Positions 35,964-45,089 of a stretch of DNA of 64,000 nucleotides are shown one piece after another (position 1 is the first letter of the stretch; each line of letters starts with the position of its first letter). Origin of the DNA: Paenibacillus sp. J45TS6 (GTDB taxonomy: Bacteria; Bacillota; Bacilli; Paenibacillales; Paenibacillaceae); NCBI RefSeq assembly GCF_018403285.1, contig NZ_BOSJ01000006.1, forward strand, positions 1 through 64,000, read 5' to 3'. The position numbers were made by a program, and so were the translations under genes. Under the pieces are notes generated by a model. That model had not been told where the DNA came from. It saw nothing but the letters and a program-made list of their open reading frames with translations, and did not search any database.

Positions 35964-36170
35964 CTAGGCAGCAAGAATACGGATGAGTTCCACAGATGAA
36001 AGGGGTACAAACGCAAGATCTCCCGGAGGTCCATAAATAATAGGAGGAACGCGGAGGATCAGCGTCGTTTCATCGACAGATACCAAGATACCATCTAAAT
36101 AATCATTCGATGTTAGGATTTCAACTTCACTCCCTAAGAAGCCGCGAACCATATCTCTGAAATTCATCAA
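35964..36170 (-). CDS. Small DUF2642-like protein
   Basis: A 68-residue protein that resembles short DUF2642/LSM-like proteins of spore formers: EVEILTSNDYLDGILVSVDETTLILR is split into small beta strands, followed by a proline-rich loop IIYGPPGDLAFVPLSSVELI. No signal or membrane segment. AAAGGAGAAT precedes the ATG. It is adjacent to a second protein of similar C-terminal pattern, suggesting duplication. Function unknown; a spore-surface role is only a guess. Confidence 0.55.
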   Translation of the reverse strand: MMNFRDMVRGFLGSEVEILTSNDYLDGILVSVDETTLILRVPPIIYGPPGDLAFVPLSSVELIRILAA

Positions 36171-36232
36171 TCATTCTCCTTTACGATTTCAATTTTTAGC
36201 TTGCTTCTTTTTATTTCATTCGATGCTCATGC

Positions 36233-36556
36233 TTATTGGGCTACAGATATATTGTTATAAGGAATAATAACGATATCCCCCGTGTTTTCACGGATTTCGA
36301 CGGCATCGACTCCCGCGGCAAGAACGGTACCGATAACCGTAATGCTTGTCGTACTAATACTGATATTGCGACCTGTCTGGGATTCGAAAAAGGTTTGCAA
36401 TTCTGGATTTACGGTAAGCCCGGAGCGAACCTCAGATTCCAGTTGAGATAACCTGTCCTGCAGTAAATCCGCTTTAGTTGTTAGTTCCTCTACTCGTTTT
36501 TTGAGTCGCTGAATCTGTGCCGCAAGCCGGCGGCGATGACTAAATAGAAACCACAT
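36233..36556 (-). CDS. Coiled-coil plus DUF2642-like small protein
   Basis: A 107-residue protein. Residues 5-45 form a charged coiled coil (LAAQIQRLKKRVEELTTKAD), and residues 60-107 a beta-rich part with ISISTTSITVIGTVLAAGVD and GDIVIIPYNNI, similar in pattern to the 35964 gene. GGAGG precedes the ATG. It is 26 bp after the pyruvyltransferase-like gene and probably in its operon. Function not recognised. Confidence 0.55.
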   Translation of the reverse strand: MWFLFSHRRRLAAQIQRLKKRVEELTTKADLLQDRLSQLESEVRSGLTVNPELQTFFESQTGRNISISTTSITVIGTVLAAGVDAVEIRENTGDIVIIPYNNISVAQ

Positions 36557-36581
36557 GGGTTTAGCCTCCTTGATTTCATTG

Positions 36582-37592
36582 TTAAATTTTTATGGTTTGT
36601 TCAAGGTCTTGAACAAGCTGCTTCAGTTCTGCTGTGCTCTCTTGTTCTGCCCTGCGTATAAGCGGTAAATTGGCCTGTACTTCAGCCGGACCATCTGTAA
36701 GAAAACGCTCGATCAAAGGATCTAGCGAAGTAAACGGCACAGAATAGTCACAATAGTAATGTTCCAGATGAAAACGGCTCAGCAAATGTTTGACCTTGCC
36801 CATTTTGCTCATAGAAAGAACAGGTACACCTGCCCGCAGGGCAACTAACGCGGGGTGAAGTTTATAACTGATTAAATAATCCATAGACTGGATGATGTTG
36901 TAGGTGAGGTCGATTTCCAGCAGAAGAGAGATCGTTTGGATGGATGCCTGAGGATCCATTTCTTTGATCGTTTGTTCAAGTCTTTTACAAGTGCTGTAAT
37001 CAGAAAAACGGTTATTTGGATGGTTGACCACAGGGATAAGAACAATATGATAATTTTCGCGACTTAGTCTTAGAAGCAGGCGGGTCATTTCTTCGAAAGG
37101 GAATGCAGGGTAAGAGAAGAGGCAAACCCCGATCGTTTTTTTAGATGAAAAACGCTGTATTGGAAACGGATGCTCCTGGTAAGCAAATACGATATCCTGA
37201 GCTACCTCAGGATGATCATGAAATCCCCCAATTCCGGCAAGCTCTGCTGACGTTTTGTCTCGAAAAACCGCTCTTTTTGCATGTTGAATATATTCACGGT
37301 GTCTATCGATCTCTTCCTGAGGCCATGTTTCCGGCGGATACGTATCGACAATGCCCACTCCGTATAACCACATCGGATGTTGCTGCAACACTTTAGGAAA
37401 ATAATAATTACTGAATTTATAAGGTGTAATGAGGTCTCCACCGCCAATGATGACAGCATCCACCTCACGAGGGTCGATATAACCGTTCCAAGGAAATAGA
37501 TGATGTCTGTAAAAGGCTTGTTGTAACGTTCTTAAAAACAGATCATCTCCGAAATTACCCATACCGTAGTAACCGCTCGCTGCGATTCTCAT
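36582..37592 (-). CDS. Polysaccharide pyruvyl transferase family protein
   Basis: A 336-residue protein of the CsaB/WcaK family, which adds ketal pyruvate to cell-wall or exopolysaccharide sugars. Family features: N-terminal SGYYGMGNFGDDLFL, VDAVIIGGGDLITPY, ISYKLHPALVALRAGVPVLSM. The start overlaps the preceding glycosyltransferase by 4 bp (ATGA) and has GGAGGTG, so the genes are coupled. In Bacillus CsaB-type pyruvylation anchors S-layer proteins; whether this copy does so is not known. Confidence 0.82.
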   Translation of the reverse strand: MRIAASGYYGMGNFGDDLFLRTLQQAFYRHHLFPWNGYIDPREVDAVIIGGGDLITPYKFSNYYFPKVLQQHPMWLYGVGIVDTYPPETWPQEEIDRHREYIQHAKRAVFRDKTSAELAGIGGFHDHPEVAQDIVFAYQEHPFPIQRFSSKKTIGVCLFSYPAFPFEEMTRLLLRLSRENYHIVLIPVVNHPNNRFSDYSTCKRLEQTIKEMDPQASIQTISLLLEIDLTYNIIQSMDYLISYKLHPALVALRAGVPVLSMSKMGKVKHLLSRFHLEHYYCDYSVPFTSLDPLIERFLTDGPAEVQANLPLIRRAEQESTAELKQLVQDLEQTIKI

Positions 37593-38848
37593 GAGGATTC
37601 ACCTCCTTTTTCATGAAGAAACCGGTTTTGCTTCCATGCTTTATAGTGGTGTAGATGCTGCTGACTGACGCTTCTTGTATGAACAACTCTGTGGTAGACA
37701 ATCTCTTCTGTTTTAGCAATTTCATATTTAGTAAGCAGCTTCCTACAGACTTCTATATCTTCAAAAACTCTGCCATAGGGGCCCTCGTATTCCGTCCATC
37801 CCCTTACGGATCTCAGGTGTTCAGTACGATAGATTCTAGGTACGGGTGGGTAGGCATGGGTATCTGTCTCGAGTGTCCCTTCAAAGGTAGATTGACCGCG
37901 CAAGCTAATATGACCATTCCTGCTTCTTCTCCATACAAGGCTTGTTCCCGTACCAAGGGCAGCGCAGGGATTCTGTTCCATCAGACGGATGAGCGAATGA
38001 AGAGCGCCTGGAGGGAGCCAGTCGTCTGCATCTAGTTCTAGAACATACGTACCAGTAGCTTCATGGAGCAAGTCATTGAGTACAAAGGCTTTTCCTCGAT
38101 TTGCAGCATAGCGAAGTATCCGGATCCGAGGATCATGATCCATTGCAGATGCTTTCTCAGCGGTTTTGTCTGTGGAACCGTCGTCTCCGATCAGTAGTTC
38201 GAAGTTAGGATAACTCTGCGCTAAGACGGAGCGAATGGACCAGCCAATGGAAGATTCCATATTGTGTACACTAAGCAGAATACTCACAAGTGGAAAAGAG
38301 GATTCTAAACGGCTCTTATGAACATGAAGCTGTTGAACAGAGAATGGGACAGTCCGCTGTATAACCGGAAGTATGGAGTCGTGAGAGGGGTCTATTTTGA
38401 GTGCAGGGGTCAGAGGCGTGTCAGTGAACGTATGATTTTGATTTTGCAGATATAGGTATTTGCATGCGGACCTTGCTTGACATAACTGTTGCAGTTCCCA
38501 GGCTAACCAGTGGGCAGAAGGCAGGGGGGCGAGTGTTAGATTAGAGGCCGGAATAAACAGGCTTCTCCGAAAGAAGAAATAATTAGGTCTGCCAGGCACA
38601 GCATAAACGACGCACTGAACCTTGCTGGGCAGGTGAATAAGTATATGGCATAGCTTAATCTCTTGAGTGGTAGAGAGGTGGGCTCCTTGATTAGACCATA
38701 ACAGCCATTCTGCACAGGGATGCTGTTCAAGTTCTTTACTGAGCTCCAGGAATAACTTGTCAGCACGGTATTCGGACTGTGACATGAGTGTAAAGTAATG
38801 AAGTCTCGCCATATTGTAGAAAAAGCTAGATCTTGCACGCTTACTCAT
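37589..38848 (-). CDS. Family-2 glycosyltransferase with unrecognised N-terminal region
   Basis: A 419-residue protein. Residues about 185-400 are a GT-A domain: VSILLSVHN (188-196), DDGSTD (222-227) and the metal motif LDADDW with Asp273/Asp275. Residues 1-180 match nothing I recognise and may be a separate domain. The ATG at 38848 overlaps the stop of the upstream gene (ATGAGTAA) with AAAGGA before it; an earlier in-frame start would overlap by 131 bp. It belongs to a minus-strand glycan operon. Confidence 0.8.
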   Translation of the reverse strand: MSKRARSSFFYNMARLHYFTLMSQSEYRADKLFLELSKELEQHPCAEWLLWSNQGAHLSTTQEIKLCHILIHLPSKVQCVVYAVPGRPNYFFFRRSLFIPASNLTLAPLPSAHWLAWELQQLCQARSACKYLYLQNQNHTFTDTPLTPALKIDPSHDSILPVIQRTVPFSVQQLHVHKSRLESSFPLVSILLSVHNMESSIGWSIRSVLAQSYPNFELLIGDDGSTDKTAEKASAMDHDPRIRILRYAANRGKAFVLNDLLHEATGTYVLELDADDWLPPGALHSLIRLMEQNPCAALGTGTSLVWRRSRNGHISLRGQSTFEGTLETDTHAYPPVPRIYRTEHLRSVRGWTEYEGPYGRVFEDIEVCRKLLTKYEIAKTEEIVYHRVVHTRSVSQQHLHHYKAWKQNRFLHEKGGESS

Positions 38849-39866
38849 AGATTCCTTTGGCAGCGAGGGTTTGACGGATGACAAAATCAGCTGCTTCCCC
38901 TCTTTGGGTCCAGCGGTTTTCTCTGGCGTATGCAATTCGGGCCAATCTTGCAGAAGGGTCTTCTGGTTCATTCAGCATCTTTCCTAATTTAGTGATGAAA
39001 TCTTCATGTGTGGTCGCAGTCGTGACATGTGGTTCCATGTGAATACATTCCGGCAGTGCGGTGGACAACACTTTTACGCCAGTTGCCATATATTCGTAAG
39101 CTTTCACAGGATTCGTTGCCAGAGTGATGGGATGATATAGGAAAGGGATAACAGCAACGTCGATATGCTGTAAATACCACTTTAATTCATGATGGGGTTT
39201 TTCACCTAAAATGTGTACGTTGGGGAGAGACTTATATCCTGGTATATCTCCATAAGGAGCACCAATGGATACAAACTGTACACTCGGATACCTTTCTGCG
39301 GACTTAGCAAAAAGTTCATGATCCACCCAATAAGCCCATGCTCCAATATAAGCTACAACAGGCCCGCTCGGAAGATCATGTGGTCTAGGGACGGAGTCTG
39401 CATCAAACATGCTTGAATCAGCACCATTCGGGATAAGGGTAATTGGCTTTTCCGGGTATGCCAGTGACAAGCGCGTTCGGATGGTCTCCGCGGTGGCCAC
39501 TAAATGATCTGATGATTCTACCATGCGATGCTCGTACCTCGCCCAGTGTGGAAATTCATCACAGCAATCATAAATAACCGCATCCGGATCATATAAAGCA
39601 AGCAGTCTCGTTCTTTGTTTGGCCCAGGTGGTCCATACGACAACAGGATGATCTTTTCGTAGCTTGGCTAAGTGTCTTTTTACAAAAGCATGATGATCCG
39701 TAAACAGATGAACTCCGGGTTCGATCTCGGCGAGCCTACTTGTCATCGGGGCCAAGTTTTCAAAAAACACATGATGTCCTCTTGCTCCAAGTTCTGTCAT
39801 CAGCTGTTGAGGACGCTGTTTCATGAAAGTCCAGTTCATCGTTTTGGGATAAATGATAATCGCCAT
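38841..39866 (-). CDS. GT-B glycosyltransferase (group 1 type)
   Basis: A 341-residue glycosyltransferase. It begins IIIYPKTMNWTFMKQRPQQL, a pattern seen in group 1 enzymes; the donor half has VVAYIGAWAYWVDHELF and NPVKAYEYMATGVKVLST, with Glu in YEYMA as the usual nucleotide-sugar contact. Cytoplasmic. First gene of the minus-strand cluster with the GT2 and pyruvyltransferase genes, together suggesting assembly or decoration of a surface glycan. Confidence 0.83.
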   Translation of the reverse strand: MAIIIYPKTMNWTFMKQRPQQLMTELGARGHHVFFENLAPMTSRLAEIEPGVHLFTDHHAFVKRHLAKLRKDHPVVVWTTWAKQRTRLLALYDPDAVIYDCCDEFPHWARYEHRMVESSDHLVATAETIRTRLSLAYPEKPITLIPNGADSSMFDADSVPRPHDLPSGPVVAYIGAWAYWVDHELFAKSAERYPSVQFVSIGAPYGDIPGYKSLPNVHILGEKPHHELKWYLQHIDVAVIPFLYHPITLATNPVKAYEYMATGVKVLSTALPECIHMEPHVTTATTHEDFITKLGKMLNEPEDPSARLARIAYARENRWTQRGEAADFVIRQTLAAKGIYE

Positions 39867-40099
39867 GTAATCGTAATACCTCCTTTTGCAAACTCTATAT
39901 CATCTTATTCGCTGATAGATTAGTAGAAACGGCAGATGACCTATTACAATGTGCGGATAATTTAATATAGAAAATAATATATTAGAGGTCTGTCCGTTTC
40001 ACTAAATTGTCGACTTACATATAGAAGAAATGAAGAACACTTTTTCTCCCTTTGCAAAGGGTATAGCAGATCGTTATTTTATAGGGGGGATTTGATTAC

Positions 40100-41215
40100 A
40101 TGGAACAGAATTCAGTGCGGGTTCTCATTATTTTTGGAACTAGACCTGAGGCGATTAAGATGGCACCACTCATTAAAACCTTACAAAGAACACCAGGGAT
40201 TGATCCGGTGGTTTGTGTTACCGGGCAACACCAGGAAATGCTGGGTCAAGTAATGAATGATTTTGATATCAAGCCAGACATTGAACTAAGCGTGATGAGA
40301 AATGCTCAAACGCTGCCCTCGCTCACTGCGCATTTAGTACAAGTCCTAGAACCGGTTATGCAGGAAGCTTATGATTTGGTGCTTGTTCACGGCGATACAT
40401 CGACCGCTTTTGCAGCAGCTCTAACTGCTTATTACGCAAAAATACCGATTGGTCATGTGGAAGCAGGGCTGCGTACGTATGACAAATATGCACCCTATCC
40501 TGAAGAGATGAACCGGGAATGGATTGGAAGGATGGCAGATATTCATTTTGCCCCGACTCCTTTGTCTGCACGGCAGCTTGCCCGCGAGAATCGAAAACAG
40601 CATGTCTATGTAACAGGTAATACTTCTATTGATGCGCTGAGATGGACACTTAAAAAAAATTACCATCACCCGCTTTTGGATCAAATTCAGCCGGGAAGTC
40701 GAATGATATTCATGACAATGCACAGACGCGAGAACTGGGGCTTACCGATGGAACAAGTATTTAGTGCACTTAGGGAAATGGTAAGCAGTGATAAAACAAT
40801 CGAGCTTGTATTTCCAGTCCATCCGAACCCGCTTGTTAAGAATCTGGCTTATGATCTGTTAGGGGGGAAGGAGAGAATCCATCTCACGAGCCCTTTGGAT
40901 GTAATAGATATGCATAATCTGATGAGTCGTTCTTATCTAATACTTACAGATTCAGGAGGGATTCAGGAAGAAGCTCCAACTTTAGGAAAGCCAGTTTTAG
41001 TGCTGCGGGAGAAAACGGAAAGACCAGAGGGAGTCAAAGCAGGGACACTGCGGTGTATTGGAACGGATTATGAAGGAGTAAAGAAAGAGACTCAGATTTT
41101 GCTCAGTAATGAAAAGAAATATAAGAAAATGGCATCTGCGAGAAACCCATATGGCGATGGTTATGCATCAGACCGAATAGCGGAGATTATTTTAAAGTAT
41201 TTCAAGAAACAATAA
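40100..41215 (+). CDS. wecB: UDP-N-acetylglucosamine 2-epimerase (non-hydrolysing)
   Basis: A 371-residue epimerase that interconverts UDP-GlcNAc and UDP-ManNAc, feeding teichoic-acid linkage units or other ManNAc glycans. Family segments: IIFGTRPEAIKMAPLI at the start, VHGDTSTAFAAALTAYY, GHVEAGLRT, TMHRRENWG and LTDSGGIQEEAPTLGKPVLV. The ATG follows AGGGGGGAT. It is divergent from the glycosyltransferase operon and may supply its sugar. Also called mnaA in Bacillus. Confidence 0.95.
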   Translation: MEQNSVRVLIIFGTRPEAIKMAPLIKTLQRTPGIDPVVCVTGQHQEMLGQVMNDFDIKPDIELSVMRNAQTLPSLTAHLVQVLEPVMQEAYDLVLVHGDTSTAFAAALTAYYAKIPIGHVEAGLRTYDKYAPYPEEMNREWIGRMADIHFAPTPLSARQLARENRKQHVYVTGNTSIDALRWTLKKNYHHPLLDQIQPGSRMIFMTMHRRENWGLPMEQVFSALREMVSSDKTIELVFPVHPNPLVKNLAYDLLGGKERIHLTSPLDVIDMHNLMSRSYLILTDSGGIQEEAPTLGKPVLVLREKTERPEGVKAGTLRCIGTDYEGVKKETQILLSNEKKYKKMASARNPYGDGYASDRIAEIILKYFKKQ

Positions 41216-41292
41216 ATGGGAAAGATGAACGGCGAGGGAAATCGTAGTATACTATATGGATAGGTAACACGGTTTTGGAAAGGAATGATGGA

Positions 41293-41940
41293 ATGGCTAA
41301 CACTTACACTTATACCCGCCGGGAAGAGGTAGTAAATGCCGTAACACACGGAATTGGGGCTGTACTCAGCGTGGCAGCACTCGTGCTGCTTATTGTGGCA
41401 GCAAGCATAAACGGAACAGCATGGCATGTTGTCAGTTTTACGATTTATGGGATTTCGATGTTGCTTTTGTATTTTAATTCAACAATGGTACATGCATTAA
41501 AAGAGGGAAAAGCCAAAGATCTGTTTGAGATTTTTGACCATTCTTCTATTTATTTATTTATTGCCGGGACATATACCCCGTTTTTGCTGGTTGCGATACG
41601 CGGTACGCTGGGATGGACGCTCTTTGGGATCATCTGGGGAGTTGCTCTTTTCGGTGTCGCATTTAAAGCATTTTTTACAAAGAAATTTCTCTTTATGTCT
41701 ACTTTATTTTACCTCGCGATGGGGTGGCTGATTGTACTTGCCTGGGGGCCGCTTGTAGCAACGGTACCTTATAGCGGAATTGTGTTACTGGTTGCAGGCG
41801 GGCTTATGTACACGCTCGGAACCCTATTTTATGTATGGAGAGGATTCCCTTTTCATCATGCGATCTGGCATTTGTTTGTTCTTGCAGGAAGTGTTCTTCA
41901 TTTCTTCGCTATTTTTATCTATCTGACACCGCTTAGATAA
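41293..41940 (+). CDS. Hemolysin III / TrhA-family membrane protein
   Basis: A 215-residue protein with seven hydrophobic segments, homologous in pattern to the hemolysin III and adiponectin-receptor (PAQR) family. Conserved residues: EEVVNAVTHGIG near the start, FDHSSIYLFIAGTYTPF in the middle, and FHHAIWHLFVLAGS near the end, whose His residues bind zinc in relatives. E. coli TrhA adjusts membrane fluidity, the better guide to function than the hemolysin name. The third ATG (41293) has the best ribosome spacing. Confidence 0.9.
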   Translation: MANTYTYTRREEVVNAVTHGIGAVLSVAALVLLIVAASINGTAWHVVSFTIYGISMLLLYFNSTMVHALKEGKAKDLFEIFDHSSIYLFIAGTYTPFLLVAIRGTLGWTLFGIIWGVALFGVAFKAFFTKKFLFMSTLFYLAMGWLIVLAWGPLVATVPYSGIVLLVAGGLMYTLGTLFYVWRGFPFHHAIWHLFVLAGSVLHFFAIFIYLTPLR

Positions 41941-42059
41941 TCAGCTCTGAAATTACGAATAAAAGAATGATTTTCCGTAGATGAACAGCTGAAAATGAAG
42001 ATTATTTACAGACGATTTGCATGAAATATGAATTATTAGAAGATGACAAGGATTTTTGC

Positions 42060-42088
42060 TTGACATCTTCTTTTCTTTTATGTAAGAT
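42060..42088 (+). promoter_or_regulatory. Sigma-A promoter of ylxM-ffh
   Basis: TTGACA (42060-42065), a 17-base spacer, then TAAGAT (42083-42088). It lies 53 bp before ylxM and explains how the SRP genes are expressed despite being split from ftsY. Confidence 0.8.
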
Positions 42089-42141
42089 AAAGAACGTTAA
42101 TGAGTGTAAAGTGTTTTTCCTTGACGAAGGGAGTGTCCCGT

Positions 42142-42498
42142 ATGAGTCAGGAGAATCGGCTCGAGAAGACGAACCGAATCAACTTGCTGTTTGCTTTTTA
42201 TGAAACGTTGCTTACCGAGAAACAACAAACTTTTCTCAAATATTATTTTCACGACGATTTCTCATTAGGAGAGATTGCTGGGGAATTTGAGATTAGCAGG
42301 CAAGCAGTATATGAGCATATTAAACGAGCAGAGCAAGTACTGGAAACGTATGAGAACAAGCTTGGCTTACTTGATAAGCACGAACGGCGTCTATCTGATT
42401 TGGTAGAGCTGAGAGGACTTATTGCTTCAAGTGATCTTGACAGTGAGCAAAAGGAACGAATGAATACAATTGTGAACCACCTAGAGGTTCTGGAATAG
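42142..42498 (+). CDS. ylxM: SRP-associated HTH protein YlxM
   Basis: A 118-residue helix-turn-helix protein: EKQQTFLKYYFHDDFSLGEIAGEFEISRQ-type sigma region 4-like fold at about residues 20-65. In Streptococcus YlxM joins the SRP and affects Ffh/FtsY GTPase activity. It ends 41 bp before ffh in the usual gene order. The ATG at 42142 follows AAGGGAG. Confidence 0.92.
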   Translation: MSQENRLEKTNRINLLFAFYETLLTEKQQTFLKYYFHDDFSLGEIAGEFEISRQAVYEHIKRAEQVLETYENKLGLLDKHERRLSDLVELRGLIASSDLDSEQKERMNTIVNHLEVLE

Positions 42499-42539
42499 GG
42501 AAGTTTCCCATAAGAAATGGACTTGAAGGAGGTGTGTTT

Positions 42540-43919
42540 ATGGCATTTGAAGGATTAACAGCGAGATTACAGAACGTGTTCGGCAAGCTTCGAGGAAAAG
42601 GTAAAGTATCCGAAGAAGATGTGAATGATGCAATGCGCGAGGTGCGCCTTGCGTTGCTTGAAGCGGACGTTAACTTTAAGGTCGTAAAGCAGTTTATTAC
42701 GAAGGTCAAAGAAAAAGCAGTCGGTAAAGAAGTGATGGATAGTTTCACACCCGGCATGGTAATCATTGATATCGTTAATAAAGAGCTGACTGAGCTGATG
42801 GGCGGAAGCCAATCCAAGCTTGCCAAAGCAAATAAACCACCAACTGTTATTATGATGGTGGGTTTGCAGGGTGCCGGTAAGACAACGACTTCCGGTAAAC
42901 TGGCCAAACTGCTTCAGAAGCAGAATGCAAAACCTTTGCTCGTTGCCGCTGATATCTATCGTCCTGCTGCCATTAAGCAGTTACAAGTACTTGGAGAACA
43001 GATCAATGCTCCCGTATTCACACTCGGCGATCAGACAAGCCCGGTTGAAATTGCGAAGCAAGGTTTACAGCATGCGAAAGACAACAATCATGACTATGTC
43101 ATTATTGATACAGCCGGTCGTCTTCATGTTGATGAAGAACTGATGGCAGAATTGCATCAGATCCACAGTCATGTTAATCCAGACGAGGTGCTTCTCGTTG
43201 TCGATGCGATGACAGGTCAGGATGCAGTAAACGTAGCAGAACATTTTAATACTCAGCTTTCACTTAGTGGTGTTGTTCTGACTAAGCTTGATGGTGATAC
43301 TCGTGGTGGTGCTGCGCTGTCTGTTAAAGCAGTAACAGGTTGCCCGATCAAGTTCATTACGCTTGGTGAGAAACTCGATGCCTTGGAGCCGTTCCATCCA
43401 GAACGGATGTCATCCCGAATTCTTGGTATGGGTGACATGCTCTCTCTAATTGAGAAAGCACAGTCTAACATTGATGCTGAGAAAGCAAAAGAAATGGAAC
43501 AAAAGATGCGTACCGCATCCTTCACATTTGAAGATTTCTTGGAACAAATGGATCAGATTAAGAAGCTGGGACCGATTGATCAACTCATGGATATGATTCC
43601 TGGGATGGGCAAGATGAAACAGACCAAAGATCTGAAAGTCGACGACAAGCAAATGGGAAGAATTGAAGCCATTGTGTTCTCGATGACCAAGGAAGAGAAA
43701 CAAAATCCTGAAATCATTAATCAAAGCAGACGCAAGCGGATTGCAGCCGGCAGTGGTACAACCGTGGCCGAAGTAAACCGACTCATTAAGCAATTTGATG
43801 AGATGCGCCGTGTAATGAAGCAGTTTAGTGACATGATGGGTCCTAAAGGTAACAAAAAAGCGATGAAGCAACTCAAGAGTCTTACAGGTGGTAAAGGAAT
43901 GAAATTTCCTTTCCGGTAA
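42540..43919 (+). CDS. ffh: Signal recognition particle protein Ffh
   Basis: A 459-residue SRP54 GTPase. The N domain is followed by G-domain motifs GLQGAGKTTTSGKLA, DTAGRLHVD and TKLDGDTRGG; the methionine-rich M domain (about 300-450) carries IPGMGKM, RRKRIAAGSGTTVAEVNRL and runs of Met near the end. It binds 4.5S-like RNA and signal peptides and pairs with FtsY. GAAGGAGGTG precedes the ATG. The SRP RNA gene was not seen in the window. Confidence 0.97.
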   Translation: MAFEGLTARLQNVFGKLRGKGKVSEEDVNDAMREVRLALLEADVNFKVVKQFITKVKEKAVGKEVMDSFTPGMVIIDIVNKELTELMGGSQSKLAKANKPPTVIMMVGLQGAGKTTTSGKLAKLLQKQNAKPLLVAADIYRPAAIKQLQVLGEQINAPVFTLGDQTSPVEIAKQGLQHAKDNNHDYVIIDTAGRLHVDEELMAELHQIHSHVNPDEVLLVVDAMTGQDAVNVAEHFNTQLSLSGVVLTKLDGDTRGGAALSVKAVTGCPIKFITLGEKLDALEPFHPERMSSRILGMGDMLSLIEKAQSNIDAEKAKEMEQKMRTASFTFEDFLEQMDQIKKLGPIDQLMDMIPGMGKMKQTKDLKVDDKQMGRIEAIVFSMTKEEKQNPEIINQSRRKRIAAGSGTTVAEVNRLIKQFDEMRRVMKQFSDMMGPKGNKKAMKQLKSLTGGKGMKFPFR

Positions 43920-43965
43920 GTTCTCATGATGATAAATTAAATTTCATTGAAGGAGGTGAATTTTC

Positions 43966-44238
43966 ATGGCAGTACGTATTCGTCTGAAACGCATGGGTGC
44001 TCATAAAGCTCCTTTCTACCGTATCGTGGTATCGGATTCCCGTTCCCCGCGTGATGGTCGTTTTATCGAAGAAATCGGTTACTACAATCCGATTGAACAA
44101 CCAGCAGTGGTTAAAATCGATGAAGATAAAGCTTTGGCATGGCTTCAAAACGGTGCACAAGCATCTGATACAGTTCGCAACTTGCTTAGCAAAGCGGGTG
44201 TAATGAAGAAATTCCATGAGTCTAAACTACAGAAATAA
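43966..44238 (+). CDS. rpsP: Ribosomal protein S16
   Basis: A 90-residue small-subunit protein with the family start [20 protein letters not shown] and [28 protein letters not shown] precedes the ATG. It follows ffh by 46 bp and leads into khpA, rimM and trmD, the classic Firmicute order. Confidence 0.98.
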   Translation: MAVRIRLKRMGAHKAPFYRIVVSDSRSPRDGRFIEEIGYYNPIEQPAVVKIDEDKALAWLQNGAQASDTVRNLLSKAGVMKKFHESKLQK

Positions 44239-44261
44239 GGTGCTGATAACGGAGGGTATCT

Positions 44262-44492
44262 ATGGAACAATTAGTCGGCGTTATTGCGAAGGCTTTGGTA
44301 GATCATCCGGAAGATGTGTCGGTCCGGACGCTTGAAAAAGATCGCCTGGTTGTCTATGAACTGACCGTACATCCTGAAGATGTAGGGAAAGTGATTGGTA
44401 AACAGGGGAGGATTGCGAAAGCACTCCGTACGGTCGTCACATCGGCAGCAGTTAAGATGGATAAACGGGTTACCGTTGATATCATATCTTAA
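44262..44492 (+). CDS. khpA: KH-domain RNA-binding protein KhpA
   Basis: A 76-residue single type II KH domain with the nucleic-acid loop GKQG in VIGKQGRIAKALRTVV. In streptococci and bacilli it pairs with KhpB and influences cell size and division mRNAs. It sits 23 bp after rpsP; an attenuator-like hairpin separates it from rimM. Confidence 0.95.
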   Translation: MEQLVGVIAKALVDHPEDVSVRTLEKDRLVVYELTVHPEDVGKVIGKQGRIAKALRTVVTSAAVKMDKRVTVDIIS

Positions 44493-44499
44493 AGATATA

Positions 44500-44540
44500 C
44501 GAAAGGGGGTTAGGATGCATTTCCTAGCCCTTTTTCGTAC
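44500..44540 (+). terminator. Intra-operon hairpin between khpA and rimM
   Basis: ACGAAAGGGGGTTAGGA pairs with TCCTAGCCCTTTTTCGT over 17 positions with three G-T pairs and a 6-base loop. It contains a T5 run within its arm, so it may reduce transcription into rimM-trmD. Confidence 0.6.
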
Positions 44541-44579
44541 ATGCTTATAGAATCGTATAATCGATATACAGGAGGAATT

Positions 44580-45089
44580 ATGGCACAATTTTTTAATGTA
44601 GGTAAGATCGTGAACACACATGGAATTAAGGGTGAACTAAAAGTATTGCCGTTAACAGACTTTCCAGAGGAACGTTTTGCAAAAGGCAGCAAACTTGTTA
44701 TAGATACGACGAAACAGATCATTCCTGTTGTTGTGGAATCAGCAAGATTCCATAAAAATATGTATGTCGTTCAATTTGAAGGATTCAATAATATCAATGA
44801 AGTTGAGCAATATAAAGGATCCATGCTCAAGGTTTCTGAAGAATATCAAACAGAACTTTCGGATGACGAATTTTATTTTCATCAAATTGTCGGCTGTACT
44901 GTAATTACAGATGAAGGTGAAGAACTCGGAACGGTGAAAGAAATTCTTACACCGGGAGCCAATGATGTATGGGTTGTCAAAATGAATAACGGAAAAGAGA
45001 TTCTAATTCCTTATATTGATGATGTTGTACTTCATGTAGATATCAATAACAAAAAGATTACGGTTCATTTGATGGAAGGGCTTATTTAA
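44580..45089 (+). CDS. rimM: 16S rRNA processing protein RimM
   Basis: A 169-residue ribosome maturation factor that binds S19 during 30S head assembly. It starts [20 protein letters not shown], the RimM barrel; the C-terminal PRC barrel contains [11 protein letters not shown] and [29 protein letters not shown] precedes the ATG. Its last base is shared with the trmD start (TTTAATGAAG), giving tight coupling. Confidence 0.96.
   Translation: MAQFFNVGKIVNTHGIKGELKVLPLTDFPEERFAKGSKLVIDTTKQIIPVVVESARFHKNMYVVQFEGFNNINEVEQYKGSMLKVSEEYQTELSDDEFYFHQIVGCTVITDEGEELGTVKEILTPGANDVWVVKMNNGKEILIPYIDDVVLHVDINNKKITVHLMEGLI

Noticed and set aside
41293-41940. Hemolysin or toxin
   Set aside because: Seven-pass PAQR/TrhA fold points to membrane homeostasis; the hemolysin name is historical.
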